64,000 nt of DNA from Flammulina velutipes (GCA_011800155.1 CM022370.1:2480001-2544000); one strand, 5' to 3'. Counted from the stretch's first letter, positions 36,345 to 47,956 are shown. Notes: generated by a model from the letters alone, not told the origin. Numbers and translations: made by a program.

Positions 36345-37098
36345 ACCTGTATTGTGTTTATTTAGAGGGTACATGTAGGACGACTAGTAGTGTAATTCGC
36401 TTATATTGGAATTGTATGGGTTTGTCCAAATACGAAAATAGCTACCCGCTATGAGATCTGAGCAATCATTATAGCGCAGATGGCCTCCCGTGTCACGGTA
36501 TATTTATTCCTCACCATGCCGCCCGTCCTCAGGCGATGATCGTGTTTCTGTATTTTCTCCCATCTTTCTCCTTTTCATTGGCATATTTCATTGACCTAGA
36601 CCGACCCACAAGCAGCATGGAAGGTGATTGCAATTGACGCATCGATAGTACTTACAGTAAGTGTTCCGCTGCCGTGTTATCCATAATTTTCTGGCATTCA
36701 TTATGGAATCCCAGGATGTACCAAGGCCAACTCCCAAGTGTAGATCTATGATCTATGAAACTATGATGTAGCTACCGGTCCGCCCAAGGCAATACGGGCG
36801 CACGGCAGGACGTATTCATGATTCTTAGTCCCGGGCGTTTACTCGTCGTTTTTCACATCTACGCGTGCTCCACCTACATCGGACGAGACCAAACTGGTAC
36901 CGCTAGGTGGAGAACGGTGCACGCAATCCTCCTGGACCTTACCCTCTCCGTGCTTCGAGGCCATCGCCCGCGCCGATCCTCATTGCTTAACAAATGTGAT
37001 TTCTCAGCTAACATTATATATGACTATGTCGTGACGAGCTTACCTTTGATTAAACTTACAACGCGCTCCATAATCTGCCACTGTGCGCAGTGCGGACA

Positions 37099-38158
37099 TC
37101 AGCAAATAGGTACAGCTCGAAGTTGAGACTGAGTCAGATAGACAAATTTAGGCAGTTCGTAGGCGCGCGCTGATCCTTTCAATTTCGGCGCAACGCACTT
37201 TCGAACGAGGTTTCCCAGGCGATTCCGAGAAGACTGGAATTCTGTAAGCACAGCCACAAGCACCGGTATCTCCGCTGAGGGAGAAGGGGCAATTCGAGAC
37301 CGCTCAGACCGTAGAAGTGAGGAGAGACTTGTGTAATGCTGTCGATCAGGCAAGTCCCCCTCAATGTTGCCTCAATACTACAAAGAGATTTACCCATTGT
37401 CCCTTCTCCAATCTGTCATATCGAAAAGATGACCTCCATAATAATCGAAGTTTGAGCGAGTAAATTCATCATTTTTCAGGCTCACCTCATCAAGTCTTGA
37501 AGCAAACGTCTGCTGTAACGTTATCGGACATTCCGAGCCTCCTGGGAAAGACTGTTTCTCCTCGGAAACGGGTTGGAGTGAGTCCGAAGTGTCCTTTGAA
37601 CGTTCCAAGAAAGTATAATCGCGTGTTTGGCGCGTCACGTCGAAGGTGATATCGTCGATTAGCTTACCTTCTCTGCGTCCGTTCACAGAACAAAGGACAG
37701 TTCGGCCGCCTAGGAGTAATCTAGACAGTGAAATGGAAGAAACCGTGTTATAGTTTTCTCACAGTCTCAAAGGACAGGTGGTGGCTAGACAGGTGTTCGG
37801 AAGTGTACGACGCGTGGAAGTGACATCGACCTAGCCATTTACGTCCATTGTGAGGAGCGAGAGAAGTACAGGCCATACGGAGAGCAATTCGCCGTCCCCG
37901 TTTTCTGCGGCCAGCAAGCGACGTACGGCTGTGTTCAGGAAAGGACAAGTGATGAATCGAGAGGGAGGACAGGAACAAACAGCTTTGCGGTGTTGATCGC
38001 CCAAAATGGACAAGTGACCTCGGTCGCGTCCCTGCGAACCTGTGAATTCGAAACGGCCACGCATAACGTTGACTCGTCGTCGTATCAATCTTGGTAAATT
38101 TTACTAGCTGGGCGCTTTCATGGGCCTTGATCTCAATAGAATCATAATACGTTGTCAT
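37099..38158 (-). CDS. Doubtful minus-strand orphan gene
   Basis: Three ORFs in series on the same strand. The first starts at ATG 38158 (MTTYYDSIEIKAHESAQLVK). An intron with donor GTAAAA at about 38104 and acceptor CACAG near 38040 would join it to the VRRDATEVTCPFWAINTAKL frame. The second ORF contains LIDDITFDVTRQTRDYTFLE, and the third IPVLVAVLTEFQSSRNRLGN. Codon quality looks better than random in places, but no domain is recognised and joins are unproven. It may be a lineage-specific gene or a relic. Confidence 0.25.
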
Positions 38159-38196
38159 CTTCCGCTCTTGTGGCTTTGTACGGAATTTGCCAATCC

Positions 38197-38205
38197 TATA
38201 TAAAG
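38197..38205 (+). promoter_or_regulatory. TATA box (TATATAAAG) of the short ORF
   Basis: A perfect TATATAAAG sits 111 bp before the ATG at 38316, followed by a C/T-rich tract (38268-38312) that looks like a transcription start zone and an unstructured leader. Confidence 0.6.
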
Positions 38206-38315
38206 GGTAAGTATGACTGTCATTAACTCCCCAGCTCCCTACCGCCCGGTTCTCGACGCCTTTCTGAGCCCATTACACTCACACCTCTCATACCCATCCC
38301 ACATCCCACATCGCA

Positions 38316-38414
38316 ATGGCCGGTCAACCCAACTCTGGATCCAAACCATCTGGTCAAGGTTCCCAAACCACCGTCAAGGGAGGCGCATCGCAGACGGGTG
38401 CAGTGTTCTTCTAA
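38316..38414 (+). CDS. Candidate short peptide gene, 32 residues
   Basis: An uninterrupted 33-codon ORF starting ATGGCC with CGCA before it, a good fungal start context. The product is Gly/Ser/Gln-rich, hydrophilic through residue 27 (MAGQPNSGSKPSGQGSQ...) and ends in a hydrophobic GAVFF. It has no signal peptide, Cys or known motif. It is the first ATG downstream of a strong TATA box and pyrimidine tract, which is why I list it despite its size. It could be a genuine small protein, an upstream leader ORF of a longer transcript, or an accident. Confidence 0.45.
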   Translation: MAGQPNSGSKPSGQGSQTTVKGGASQTGAVFF

Positions 38415-39160
38415 GAGCCCCGCACATCCATCCATCCATCACAACCTCCCCACTCTCAATCACCACTGGGTCGAGCAATAGCCTCAGATGACCCACTCCG
38501 AGGTCGCACATGCTGCGCCACACATGATCAATCCCATCCATACACTACCCAACAACCTAATTCGCTTTCTTCGCTTAATGCGCACTCGCTCGTGCATCGC
38601 GGGGGAAGGCAATGATGTATTTCTATCTATTTATGGCGCTGGAGAGCCGGGAGAGTTAGAATGATACTGAAAGAGTTGGATGAGAGTACAACTCACCGTA
38701 GGAAACGGAGATAAGGACTTTCGGACATTCGCGTATTAATAATGGTTTACTTACCTTAGCTGCTTACTGTGTAATCTGTATAACTAGCTTATTGTCTTCG
38801 TCTTACAAGGTACCCGTACATACATTCGATGATACCCAAGATTGCACCTATGGTCAGCAATCGCCTTGATGCCAGGGACCACGAGGCACCCGCTGTCAAA
38901 TGAGATGTCATAGCCACGATGATATTGCCTGTAGGTCCGTATATCGCTACTGAATAGAGGAAGCTTGAGAAGTAACTCAGATCATGACGCCTGCACAAGC
39001 ATCATTGACTCACATAAGTAGTCTGGCCCACTGCGCTTTGTAAGTGTCCGGACAAGGGCTTGCCTAACATGATTCAGAGGTCAGAAGTAGGGCTCGCGAG
39101 TCCGCGACTGTCAGTCATCAATACTGCGGTTCCAGCCAGGGTAAGGACTGCGGCGTACAT
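38415..39160. other. Spacer, with a possible membrane-protein relic on the minus strand
   Basis: No firm gene. A minus-strand ORF (38998-38789) reads GPTGNIIVAMTSHLTAGASW and LTIGAILGIIECMYGYLVRR, two hydrophobic segments that resemble a small membrane protein. An upstream stretch (39155-39070) also begins ATG and is hydrophobic but is broken by stops. It is likely a relic or an uncaptured small spliced gene. Confidence 0.35.
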
Positions 39161-40361
39161 TTACAACTTGCCGAGAACGTCAGTCGAACCCATCCAGATA
39201 CCTGTACGGAGTTCACGTCTCAGATGAGCATCCCACCATTCCAAGATCATATCAACGACCTCGTCTTGACGGCCAGTGAAATTGTGATCCGCCTCTTCGA
39301 CCAGGTTGAGCGAATGAGTCCCAGGACTGCGATTGCCCAATGCTCGTGAGTAGATGACTGCATCGTAACTAATAAGATGTCAATTGTATTTGTTAATGAG
39401 ATCGTGACGAGGCGTACGGAGGAACAGTCTGATCTCGCAGACCGTGTATAGTGAATACATCGGTGACCTGAGGGAACCTGCTCCATACCAGAGAGGTATC
39501 GAACGCGGCGAACTTCTCGAAATCCTCCGGATAGATCTTGATCTCTACAACCTTTCTTGCTATAGTTGGTCGCCAGATAGTATATCCTTTCTCAGCAAAG
39601 TCGCTCTGGGTTTGCATCGACTGATATAGACCGGTTTCTGAGACTAAAATAAACGGTGTATCAGAATAGAAACAACGTAACACAAACCAACTATTTTCTA
39701 TTGAAAAGAAACATGTCAGCATCATTCGTAGCGCGGCAATAAGATGTACCTGTGTGCGATATCGACCAGAGAGATTCACAAAAGCAGATACTTGTTGGCC
39801 TTCGTCGGTAGTACACATCCAGCGCATGGCGACAATAGAGCCTCGAGAGTGACCCACAACTAGGTCCACCTTATAGCCATATGTTGTTGAAAGATAGTTA
39901 ACCACGACTTGGATATCTTCCACGTCATTCAACAACGTACCCTGGCGCCATACGCCTGGGGATTCATGGCATCCACTGTGGAAAACTGTCGTCGTGAGGG
40001 AGACAATGAATGTTGTGGCTCGTACCGAAAGTCGAATCGGAAAGAGTCTAGGGTTAAACGCTGGCTGAGGCGTTTTTGGAAGAGGTAATCCTTGTGTCTA
40101 GGTGAGATGTCAACTTCAGAAGACAGCGCGTGAATGCTATTTGCTACCCTCCAGACCCGTGGAGTATCTAACATTTTTCAAGTCATCTGGTTCAGCTATT
40201 ATGAAGAATTTCTATTAACAAAGGCTCACCAGAGCTATGGTTCTAGGTCCAGAAGACCGGAGCGGGCGCGAGGTTATTTGTTCCAGTACACCAACCAGAT
40301 AGAGATCCGGGTCAGTTGTGTGAGGAATCCTAAGCTTTGTAGAAGTTCTCGAGTCGCTCAT
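39161..40361 (-). CDS. Alpha/beta hydrolase, with eroded N-terminal oxyanion region
   Basis: Serine hydrolase fold. The first exon (from ATG 40361, MSDSRTSTKLRIPHTTD) ends TIALV. Next come HKDYLFQKRLSQRLTLDSFR and FDFR, an intron, GCHESPGVWRQGTLLNDVED, then the nucleophile elbow VDLVVGHSRGSIVAMRW. Later IYPEDFEKFAAFDTSLVW and TIHGLRDQTVPP carry the catalytic Asp; after a 54 nt intron YDAVIYSRALGNRSPGTHSL and NLVEEADHNFTGRQDEVVD carry the His, ending at TAA 39161. So Ser, Asp and His are all present. The oxyanion-hole HG-x-x-G, expected between the first exon and HKDYLF, is not found: the intervening bases read as intron with only a remnant IHAL. The middle (39640-39740) also has an uncertain intron. 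It may be a working gene with a microexon I missed, or a decaying paralogue. Confidence 0.7.
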
Positions 40362-40572
40362 TCTATAGATTCCACATCAACATGAAGGCAAGAAGCAAAG
40401 CGAGTTTACATGTTGCTTGGGTCCGGTCATAAGCAATACCCGGACCGAACCCCCGTTACTATTGTGGCGCCGATTTTCGAACCAGCTCTAGAAAGAAAAA
40501 TGGTGTGGGAGTGTATGAATGGAGTAGCAATAATTATAGAGAACGGTAACGCAATACGAAACAAGCTGGAAC

Positions 40573-41313
40573 TCAGGCCGACGAAGACAAGAGAGCATCT
40601 AGTCTCTGCTTTACAAGTGCAGCATCCACCTCCGACCTGTCAGTCTTTGAATAGAACGCTTTCATGACTTTCCCTGTACCCTTGTCTGTCGGCTTGAGGT
40701 CAGCTTCCTGAATAGCCGCATGAAGGCGTGTGTCGATTTCGGTTTGAGATAGTAGAGGAGGAAGGAATGCATTAAGAGCCTCAGCTTCCCGGGTTTCTAT
40801 GTCAGCCAAATCCTGCCGGCTTGCTTTGGTGAACTGCGCGATAGCCTCGTTCTAAGCGCGTAAATAGTAAGCGGAGGATCCTGAACAGTATGAAGCAAGA
40901 CATACACGACGCTCGACTGCCTTTCTCAAAACGGAGATCACACCAGTATCAGGAAGCTTGCCTTTCGCTTTGTCTGCCGCGTAAACTTCGGAGAGGACCG
41001 ACTGGGACACTTTAAACGGCAATATTTTGGAGTGAGGGAATACTGACACGCAATAGTGTGGATTTGAATGTGTCCTTGCTCTATGTTGGAGGTTAGACGA
41101 CACCGAAGAATGGGAACGTGCGACATACTTTCATGGCTGTCTTGACCTCAGCAGTGAGTTGTTCCCGAATTGCTAGACGTTGGACGCGTCAATTTTAGTC
41201 GTTGGGCTTCAGCCACAAAGAAACGCACAAGGGATTTCTGTCTTGACGCTATAAAGCCTTCGACACGCAAAAGCGCGAGCAGCGTTCCTCCAGCAAACGG
41301 TGGTAGTGGACAT
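40573..41313 (-). CDS. AIM41: Mitochondrial YqeY/GatB-like protein AIM41
   Basis: Small mitochondrial protein related to bacterial YqeY and the tRNA-binding tail of GatB. The start MSTTTVCWRNAARAFACRRL at 41313 is a good presequence (an in-frame ATG at 41340 would add nine residues). After an intron IREQLTAEVKTAMK, then SKDTFKSTLLR, then SVLSEVYAADKAKGKLPDTG, AVERRNEAIAQFTKASR and DIETREAEALNAFLPPLLSQ; the end is DAALVKQRLDALLSSSA. Five exons with introns of about 50 bases. These blocks in this order match the family over its whole length. It is divergent from APC8 with only 64 bp between starts. Confidence 0.88.
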
Positions 41314-41377
41314 TTGAGGATTGTGTGACAGACGTGACATGCACTTCAATTCATAACGACGATCTACCACTGGCGCA
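41314..41377. promoter_or_regulatory. 64 bp divergent start-to-start region (AIM41 / APC8)
   Basis: The two ATGs face away from each other with only 64 bases between (37 if AIM41 starts at 41340). No TATA box. Transcription starts must overlap or lie very close to the coding ends. Confidence 0.6.
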
Positions 41378-43038
41378 ATGGCGGAGAGCGTCCATTTCGA
41401 TCCGTTACAGGCGATCGACGTCGCAGACATTCGCAAAACAATAAAAGAGCTTTCATCGCGCCATTTACTCGCAGCTAGCTCATGGTGCGCTCACATTGTA
41501 TCGACAAGACGCGTCTGACCGACGAGCCACCCAGGGTCAATGAAGTACTACTCTCGCTTCCATCGCATATTAGGAAGTCAAGCGCGGAGGCAAAGATAGT
41601 GGAAGATTCACAAGAAGAAGACGTTATTCCAGCTGCACTAGCTTCTATGCGCGCTCACGAGTATGGTCGTGCTGCACATTTCCTGAAGGACGCGACGAGC
41701 CCACGCGCGCGCTTCCTCAGCATCTACAGCCAGTTCCTGGCTAGCGAACGAGCCGCACTTCAAGAGTTTCATACCATGGATGCGTCCCGTCAACAACCTC
41801 CCGCCCCCGTCAACTCATCCATCCCCGATCTCTACCTCCTCGTCGCACGCACAGCTGATCCGTGGCTCATGTTTCTCGAGGGACTTTTCCTTTTCCGTCT
41901 CGGTCGCAAATGGGAGGCCATCACTACCCTTCTCAACTCCCTCCAATTCGTCACTTGGAATTGGTCCGCCTGGTGTTTGCTTAGCGATTGCGTTGACTCT
42001 GCAAATGACTTCGACGAGGTCACAAGACGGTTACCAATCTCCGCCCTCCATCCAGCATGCTATCTATGGCATGTAAAAATCTACAACGAGTTAATGTTGA
42101 CGACATATACTCTTTGCGATCACCTCCTCCAGACATTTCCTCATAATCCCTGGCTTCTTTCTCAGAAGGCGAGGAGTCTCGCAGTCTGTGGATTTCTACC
42201 AGAGGCACAAGAACTATTCGAGTCCATTCTCGCTGCCAATCCCAGTCGTCTTGACTATCTCGACTTCCTATCTAACATCCTATACATGTCCGCCAACCTC
42301 GACAAACTTTCCCATTACGCCTCTCAATTTGCTCATGAAACGCATCGTCCCGAGGTCTGTGTTCTTGTCGGCCAAACCTTTTCTTTCCGAGGCGAGCACG
42401 AAAAAGCCATCAAGTATTTTACGAGAGCGACCCAGCTGCAACCTTCATTCGGCCCTGCTTACACTCTACTTGGCCAGGCTTTCAATGATCTTCACAACAC
42501 GCATGCCGCTATACATGCCTACAGACGCGCCACCAGTATTTGCAAGAAGGATACTCGAGCTTGGTTTGGCCTTGGAAGCTGCTATCGCACCCTTGGCATG
42601 CCAGCGTATGCTCTGAACTACTTCAAAAGGGCACTGGTCGTACGCGCCAAAGACGCCATGATTTTGGAGCACATAGGTCTTTGTTACGATGAGCTCGGTC
42701 GGCCTAGTGATGCAATCGCTACCTACCAGTTTGCAGTGAGCACACTATCCTCACAGCACATACCCCCCACGTTGTACTACAAACTCGCCAAACTCACGGA
42801 TTGGCTTGAACACTGGGAAATGGTCATCCAAATATCTTCCTCTAATCCGGTGTATGGGAACACCGATTACTACGTGACCTCTTTAATCGAAGCGGCGGAG
42901 CTGCACATGAGGAAGACTGGGAACCTAAAGCAGGCGGAAGCGTACTTGGAAAAGGCGATAACATTCACAAGTTTTCCGGACGAAGTTACAAGGGCGAATA
43001 TGGATTTGCAGGTACTGAAGACTCAGATGGGCCTATAG
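41378..43038 (+). CDS. CDC23: Anaphase-promoting complex subunit APC8 / CDC23
   Basis: TPR scaffold subunit of the cell-cycle E3 ligase. The start at 41378 (MAESVHFDPLQAIDVADIRK) joins through a 48 nt intron (donor after TCATG, acceptor CACCCAG near 41532) to WVNEVLLSLPSHIRKSSAEA, so the first exon belongs to the gene even though the long ORF alone would start at 41482. The rest is a single exon of tandem TPRs: LMFLEGLFLFRLGRKWEAIT, LLQTFPHNPWLLSQKARSLA, VLVGQTFSFRGEHEKAIKYF, YTLLGQAFNDLHNTHAAIHA, WFGLGSCYRTLGMPAYALNY, ILEHIGLCYDELGRPSDAIA. The order and spacing fit Cdc23; length of about 535 residues is close to the family norm. Confidence 0.93.
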
Positions 43039-45146
43039 TCGCAGCCAAAAAAGAGTGGTACACCGTAATGGTGCGTTTTGACGTGATCAATCCATGATTA
43101 GAGGTTAAACTGACTGCAAAATGTAGCACTCTCAATTCGTTTGAACCGGAGGTCTATCTGCCAATTCATAATGAACCCTTTGCATTTCCCCTTCATTTGA
43201 ACCCTTCGTCTCTGCTGTCTTCCCGATGCTTCGTGTTTCGATGGTGGGCTAGTGCTTACGATCTTCATCCTGCCTTGGCGTTGACTATGCGTCCGCCCTA
43301 TAGTTTTATACTCCCAGTGGAGTGCAGTACTATATTTTGTATACATCAAACGGTCAGTCGAACTTCCCTCATCATCGCCCATGACTGACTGATGTAGATT
43401 AGTATTGAAACTACACATACTGCTAATTAATGTGAACCGTGTACCCCTCTACCTGCCGACTCCGATAGAAGCTCGATAAACTCAACGGGGATGTTGTGCA
43501 TCATTCCCACGATCCGTGTTGTCTGCCTTGAAGCACTCGAGATTTCATCTGGTATTTGACTTTCCAGGACACCGCGGACTTGCTAATCAAGGTTGCTAGT
43601 TGACAACAATTGACGAACTACGGGATCTCTGCCAATGCTCAGTATACAGTACCGCCGAAAGCCATCGCCCGGGTTTTTCTCTCCATGCACATAAATACAC
43701 GCTAGTGATCAGACTCGAAATTTGACCCCGTAACTCGATTCCTCCTTCTAAGGTATGTGTTGTGAGTTGAGTTCAAGGCTTTCGTCCTCTTAAGCTGATC
43801 CAAATACCAGCATCGTCTTTCCCGTTATCCGATGCCTGGAAGTCGATATTTCAACGCCTTCGGGACTACCAAAACTCAAGGCTCTACTCTGTCTGTTTAC
43901 CATACTCGGCGGGATACCTCGGCATTGGTCGTTCTCGGATACTGGCCTTGAACACGCATCCAAAAGGGGTCGATCTCGTTCACGATTCCAGTGCAAGCCG
44001 GGACGTCGAAATATTCATCTGCCTCAGTGAGCCCTCTCTCGTATCACGATATATATATCTTTGACTGATTCGACGCTATAAATCCCTAATACTAGCTGCA
44101 TTTTTAGACCCACAGTGAGGCAGACCAAGCTTAACGTCAACGTGGAACGTGGAACGTTGCACCATCATGAATATCCTTAGCAAAACCTCGAGGGGAGACA
44201 TCTCCCTTGACGGGCACTCGCACTGGCATGCGTACGTCGCAGACGTACTAGAGCAAAGCACGTAAGTAATGCCGGAGAAAATACATGGTGTCATGCTACA
44301 CCCTGCTACACTGCTCCAAGTAGTGGAGCACCAAAACAGGACCTACTCAGATAGGAAGACACAACCATTGACACTATGGGCTGTCTGCGGCCATGCACGG
44401 TCAGTAACTTGGCGTCACCAATAGTGTTTTGCGAAGTAGGGGAAAGTTGATGACGGAAGGGGGAGCTACAGTATACCGATGCCCAAAATCCGTACATGGT
44501 ATATGATATCTATCAGCTACCGAAGAGGCATCTCTGTCACAGTCAAGCTACTTACGATGGATCTAAAATCAGAGTGAGTGATATGATTCAACTACTTGAC
44601 GTTCTACCAAGCTGAATTGCCGAACCCGCGATATCGTAATTAGTTTCTTGCGAGGTAAAAGAAAGGTCCCGCGGAGGCATCTTGATTTGGTGGCGCGAAT
44701 TTGGATATGGTGCCTCATACCTGAGAATCCCATCCAAACTGGAATACGAAGTGATTTCATACCGGTCGGCTTAGAGATAATGTGCCACTGCACCTGAAGA
44801 TCTAAGTCCGACTCTCTTACCATAGAGTGGCTCGCAACTTATCAGAGATCTGGACAGAAGTGTTCATTTGACAGTGCGATATTGCATAGTACGCGCGACG
44901 GGAAATGATCTGGCGAAACATGTCGGATACTCGCTGCCTCATTACACTGTTTGAGTGAAGGCTTTGAGTGGACTTGCTGTCAAGCGTAGCTATGCTGCTC
45001 TTCACGCTATCCATTTTTGGCTATATATTCTCACGATTGCGATGATGATCAACGGACCGACATTGTAAAGTTCTTGGTCTCTTATTTTGTGCTCGTCGTG
45101 CTGAACAGCGGCGACAAGTGCTTCACTACTGCTTGTGTCGTTCTGA
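43039..45146. other. Gene-poor region, about 2.1 kb
   Basis: No gene I can name. There are several open pieces that read partly like protein: + strand from ATG 43831 (PGSRYFNAFGTTKTQGSTLS) of about 40 codons, and from ATG 44167 (MNILSKTSRGDISLDGHSHW) followed by a GTAAGT donor at 44262. They do not join to a recognisable product. Small direct and inverted repeats (GTGGAACGTGGAACGT near 44142; GTACGTCGCAGACGTAC near 44232) are present. The last part is the kinase promoter. Confidence 0.4.
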
Positions 45147-47576
45147 ATGCTGGCAACTGCTCAAGCACCAACACCTCCTGATGCCCCCTCTCCTTCATTG
45201 GCAGACCTCAGCCGAAGAGCTTCAGTCATTTCTACCTCTAGTTCCGACGATGCGACGACCTCTGAACAGGCGCCAGTAACGCCTCAGCGACCACGTCCGA
45301 TTCGCACCTTTACGGGCCCGCGAAGTAATAGCCCAATGCCTTCGACGCCGCGTGGATCCCGACCGCCTACATATCTCACCAGAGACCTTGGGCTCTCGGA
45401 TGATCCTCCGCTCAGTCCTCTAAGCCCACCAACGGCCAGATCAAGCTCTCGTGCGGCATCTCGTACGCGTGGAGTCTGCATTGATGATTTCGAGACTCAC
45501 GGGGAACTTGGCGAGGGGGCCTATTCTACGGTAAGCATATCCCCTTCTCTGACATCCCGCGCTCCATTAAACTCCGCGAAAGGTGATGCTTGCAACATAC
45601 CGTCGAACGAAACACAAATACGCTATCAAAACACTAGACAAAGGTCATCTGATCCGACACCAAAAGATGAACACCGCACTTGTTGAACGCGCAGCATTGG
45701 TCCGGCTAACATCCATTGGCCACCCCGGAATTGTGCGCCTCGCGTACACATTCCACGATCAGTGGAGTCTATGTAAAGTCTCTATACTTCTTTAACCGAG
45801 CGACTCTGAGACCCTTCCAGATTTTGTCATTGACTGGGCACAAAAGGGCGAACTTCAGTCGGCGATCTCGCGATTGGGCTCTCTGAGTCTCGTTTGCAGT
45901 CGGTTCTACGCCGCCCAGATTGTCGATGCAGTTCGGTTCATGCACGACCAAGGCGTCATCCATAGGTGCGGCAACTAGTATATCCGCAGACCACGCTAAC
46001 TAGGGTTTAGAGACCTGAAACCCGAAAACGTTCTCCTCGACGAACACTTTCGAGTCAAGATAGCCGATTTTGGAACTGCAGTGGTACTGAACAGTGACCG
46101 TATGTGGGCAACCACTCAGTCTACCTACGGGTCATTAACCCCGGTCGTCAGTGGAACCAGAAAAGTTTGCGGGAACGGCTCAGTATATTGCCCCAGAAAT
46201 AATCGTTAACAACGAAAGTAGTCGAAGGTTTGTCCGTTGAACTACGCCTATTATCCGCACTAACATTGTCCCAATAGCTCTGACCTATGGTCTTTCGGCT
46301 GCATCGTCTATCAGATGCTAGCGGGACGTTTCGCATTCGCTGGTCTTTCGAACTATTTGATCATGGAGAAGGTCAAGAAAGTTGAGTATACCTTCCCCGA
46401 AGGCTTTGATGAAGAGGCCGAAGAATTTGTACGAAGGCTTCTCGTACGTTCGTTCAGTGCATTATTGTTGTCATGTTGACCCGCCTGTGTCAGGTCCGAG
46501 ACCCCACACAGCGTCTAGGTGCTGGGAGCGATAGTACTAGTGACATGAAAGCACTGATGTGCCATCCGTTCCTATCTTCAATTAAGTGGGACGAACTTTG
46601 GAACGGATCTGTACCCGCCCTAGAACCAGGTCTACTCAAGAAAGAGCACCCGCTTGCTACCGTAAAGGATCGAAACTGGGAGGCCATTGATGCTCTGTGG
46701 GACGAGATGGCTTCAGGCCCGGATGCATCGGATGACATTGAATGGGCTCCAGAGGCCAATGGAAATGGTCAACATGCCGCCCCAGTCATGCCCCAGCCCT
46801 CGGGTCAGAACGCTGCTGCCGTGGACGTGGGACCTATGGGGGAGATTAGGCCTATCTTCATCGACCATTCACTGGACCGCCGAACGACGTCTGGAAGTAG
46901 GACTCCAACGCGCACCCCACAAGCGCCTGCTAACCGAAGTGTTGAGAGTCTTGCTGCAAATGTTCCGGTCAACGTCAACGGGGTGATACAGTCTCTGCAG
47001 TCTCTTAAACTTCAGCATGAACACGAGGAGGCAGAACGCGGCAGGAAACACGCGATGACGCCTGTTCAAGGAAACGGCCCTCCTGTGGATTTGTACGTTC
47101 CGTAACCGCCCCAATTTTAGATACTGACGCCATCTCAGCGGGTCCCTTCTACGTTTGCCTCCAGACGAACCTCTTCTGTACACATCGACGGTGGAGGTGT
47201 CATCTCTACGACGACGCGCCAGCAAGCTTCTTCGACCTCTGGCTTCTCCGCAAGTAAAGCCCAAAATCAGGCAGCTAATTCTCACTAAACGCCGAATCTT
47301 CGTGGTGAAATATCAACCGAGACATCCGCATGATGTGAACGTCAAGGTTGAGTACCTCATCCAACCAGAGAAAGACAACGCGACTCGGGTTCTGCTTTCG
47401 ATTGAGCATAAAGGGGAGCGGGAGTTTGTCCTGATGACCGTAAGAATGACTGTGGCCATTCGTTCATTTCTAACGCTCCGAGATAGGGTTCGAAAAGCGC
47501 GTCCTATGCTGCACCGGACGCTGACGTCGCCGCTACGTGGGTGAAGAAGATAAACGATCTCTTGGTGCGGACATGA
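45147..47576 (+). CDS. PDK1/PKH-like Ser/Thr kinase with C-terminal PH domain (copy 1)
   Basis: AGC-type kinase expected to phosphorylate activation loops of other AGC kinases. The N-terminal 110 residues are Ser/Pro-rich (about 45147-45480). Kinase motifs: DDFETHGELGEGAYSTV, then MLATYRRTKHKYAIKTLDKG, VIHRDLKPENVLLDE (split by an intron), VKIADFGTAVVL, EPEKFAGTAQYIAPEI, SSDLWSFGCIVYQMLAGRFA and LLVRDPTQRLGAG. Intron 47094-47136 then restores FGSLLRLPPDEPLLY and the PH-like domain: KIRQLILTKRRIFVVKYQPR, LLSIEHKGEREFVLM and, after the last intron, DADVAATWVKKINDLLVRT. About seven introns. In human PDK1 the T-loop Ser lies just before FVGTAQY; here that position is Lys. Its paralogue follows 380 bp downstream. 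Confidence 0.88.
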
Positions 47577-47956
47577 CTGAACATTGTTTTACGAGTTCTT
47601 TATCAAGGTGTAATTTTCTTTCGGGTTTCGGGTATAATAATTCAGTATATGGTACTTATAAATATTCACTTGGTATTTATGCATCCCATACAGTAGTGTC
47701 ATTTTTCGTTCAGTTGTAACATATACGCATGAACTTGGCAGTTTCTCTGATTTCGCTCGTACTGCAGTGACACGCGCCAAGTTGAAGTTCTCCCAAAGGT
47801 TGCGTCACGACAGCGTCGCTATGTGGCGAATCATGTCCTTTATTTGCCCGTGATCGCTATTTTCAAGTTGCTCTCTTCCTCTCCCATAATGCACTCGGCG
47901 ACATCCTGATCTTTGCACAACTTAACTAATCCAACGGACTACTGCACTTCTTTGCC
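47577..47956. other. Spacer between the two kinase copies, 380 bases
   Basis: AT-rich 3' UTR (47580-47720), then a probable promoter for copy 2. No ORF or repeat of note. Confidence 0.4.

Larger units (their letters stand above)
36345..38315. other. Gene-poor region, about 2 kb
   Basis: No gene that I recognise. On the minus strand there are open stretches at 38158-37748 (starts MTTYYDSIEIKAHESAQLVK), 37686-37390 and 37353-37099 that could be exons of one fast-evolving gene, with GTAAGC-type donors near 37665. Splicing by eye gives no continuous convincing product. The last 120 bases are the promoter of the short ORF at 38316. Confidence 0.4.

Noticed and set aside
44140..44260. Short inverted and direct repeats (GTACGTCGCAGACGTAC; GTGGAACGTGGAACGT)
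   Set aside because: Too short and isolated to be transposon ends; no target-site duplication or transposase ORF nearby.
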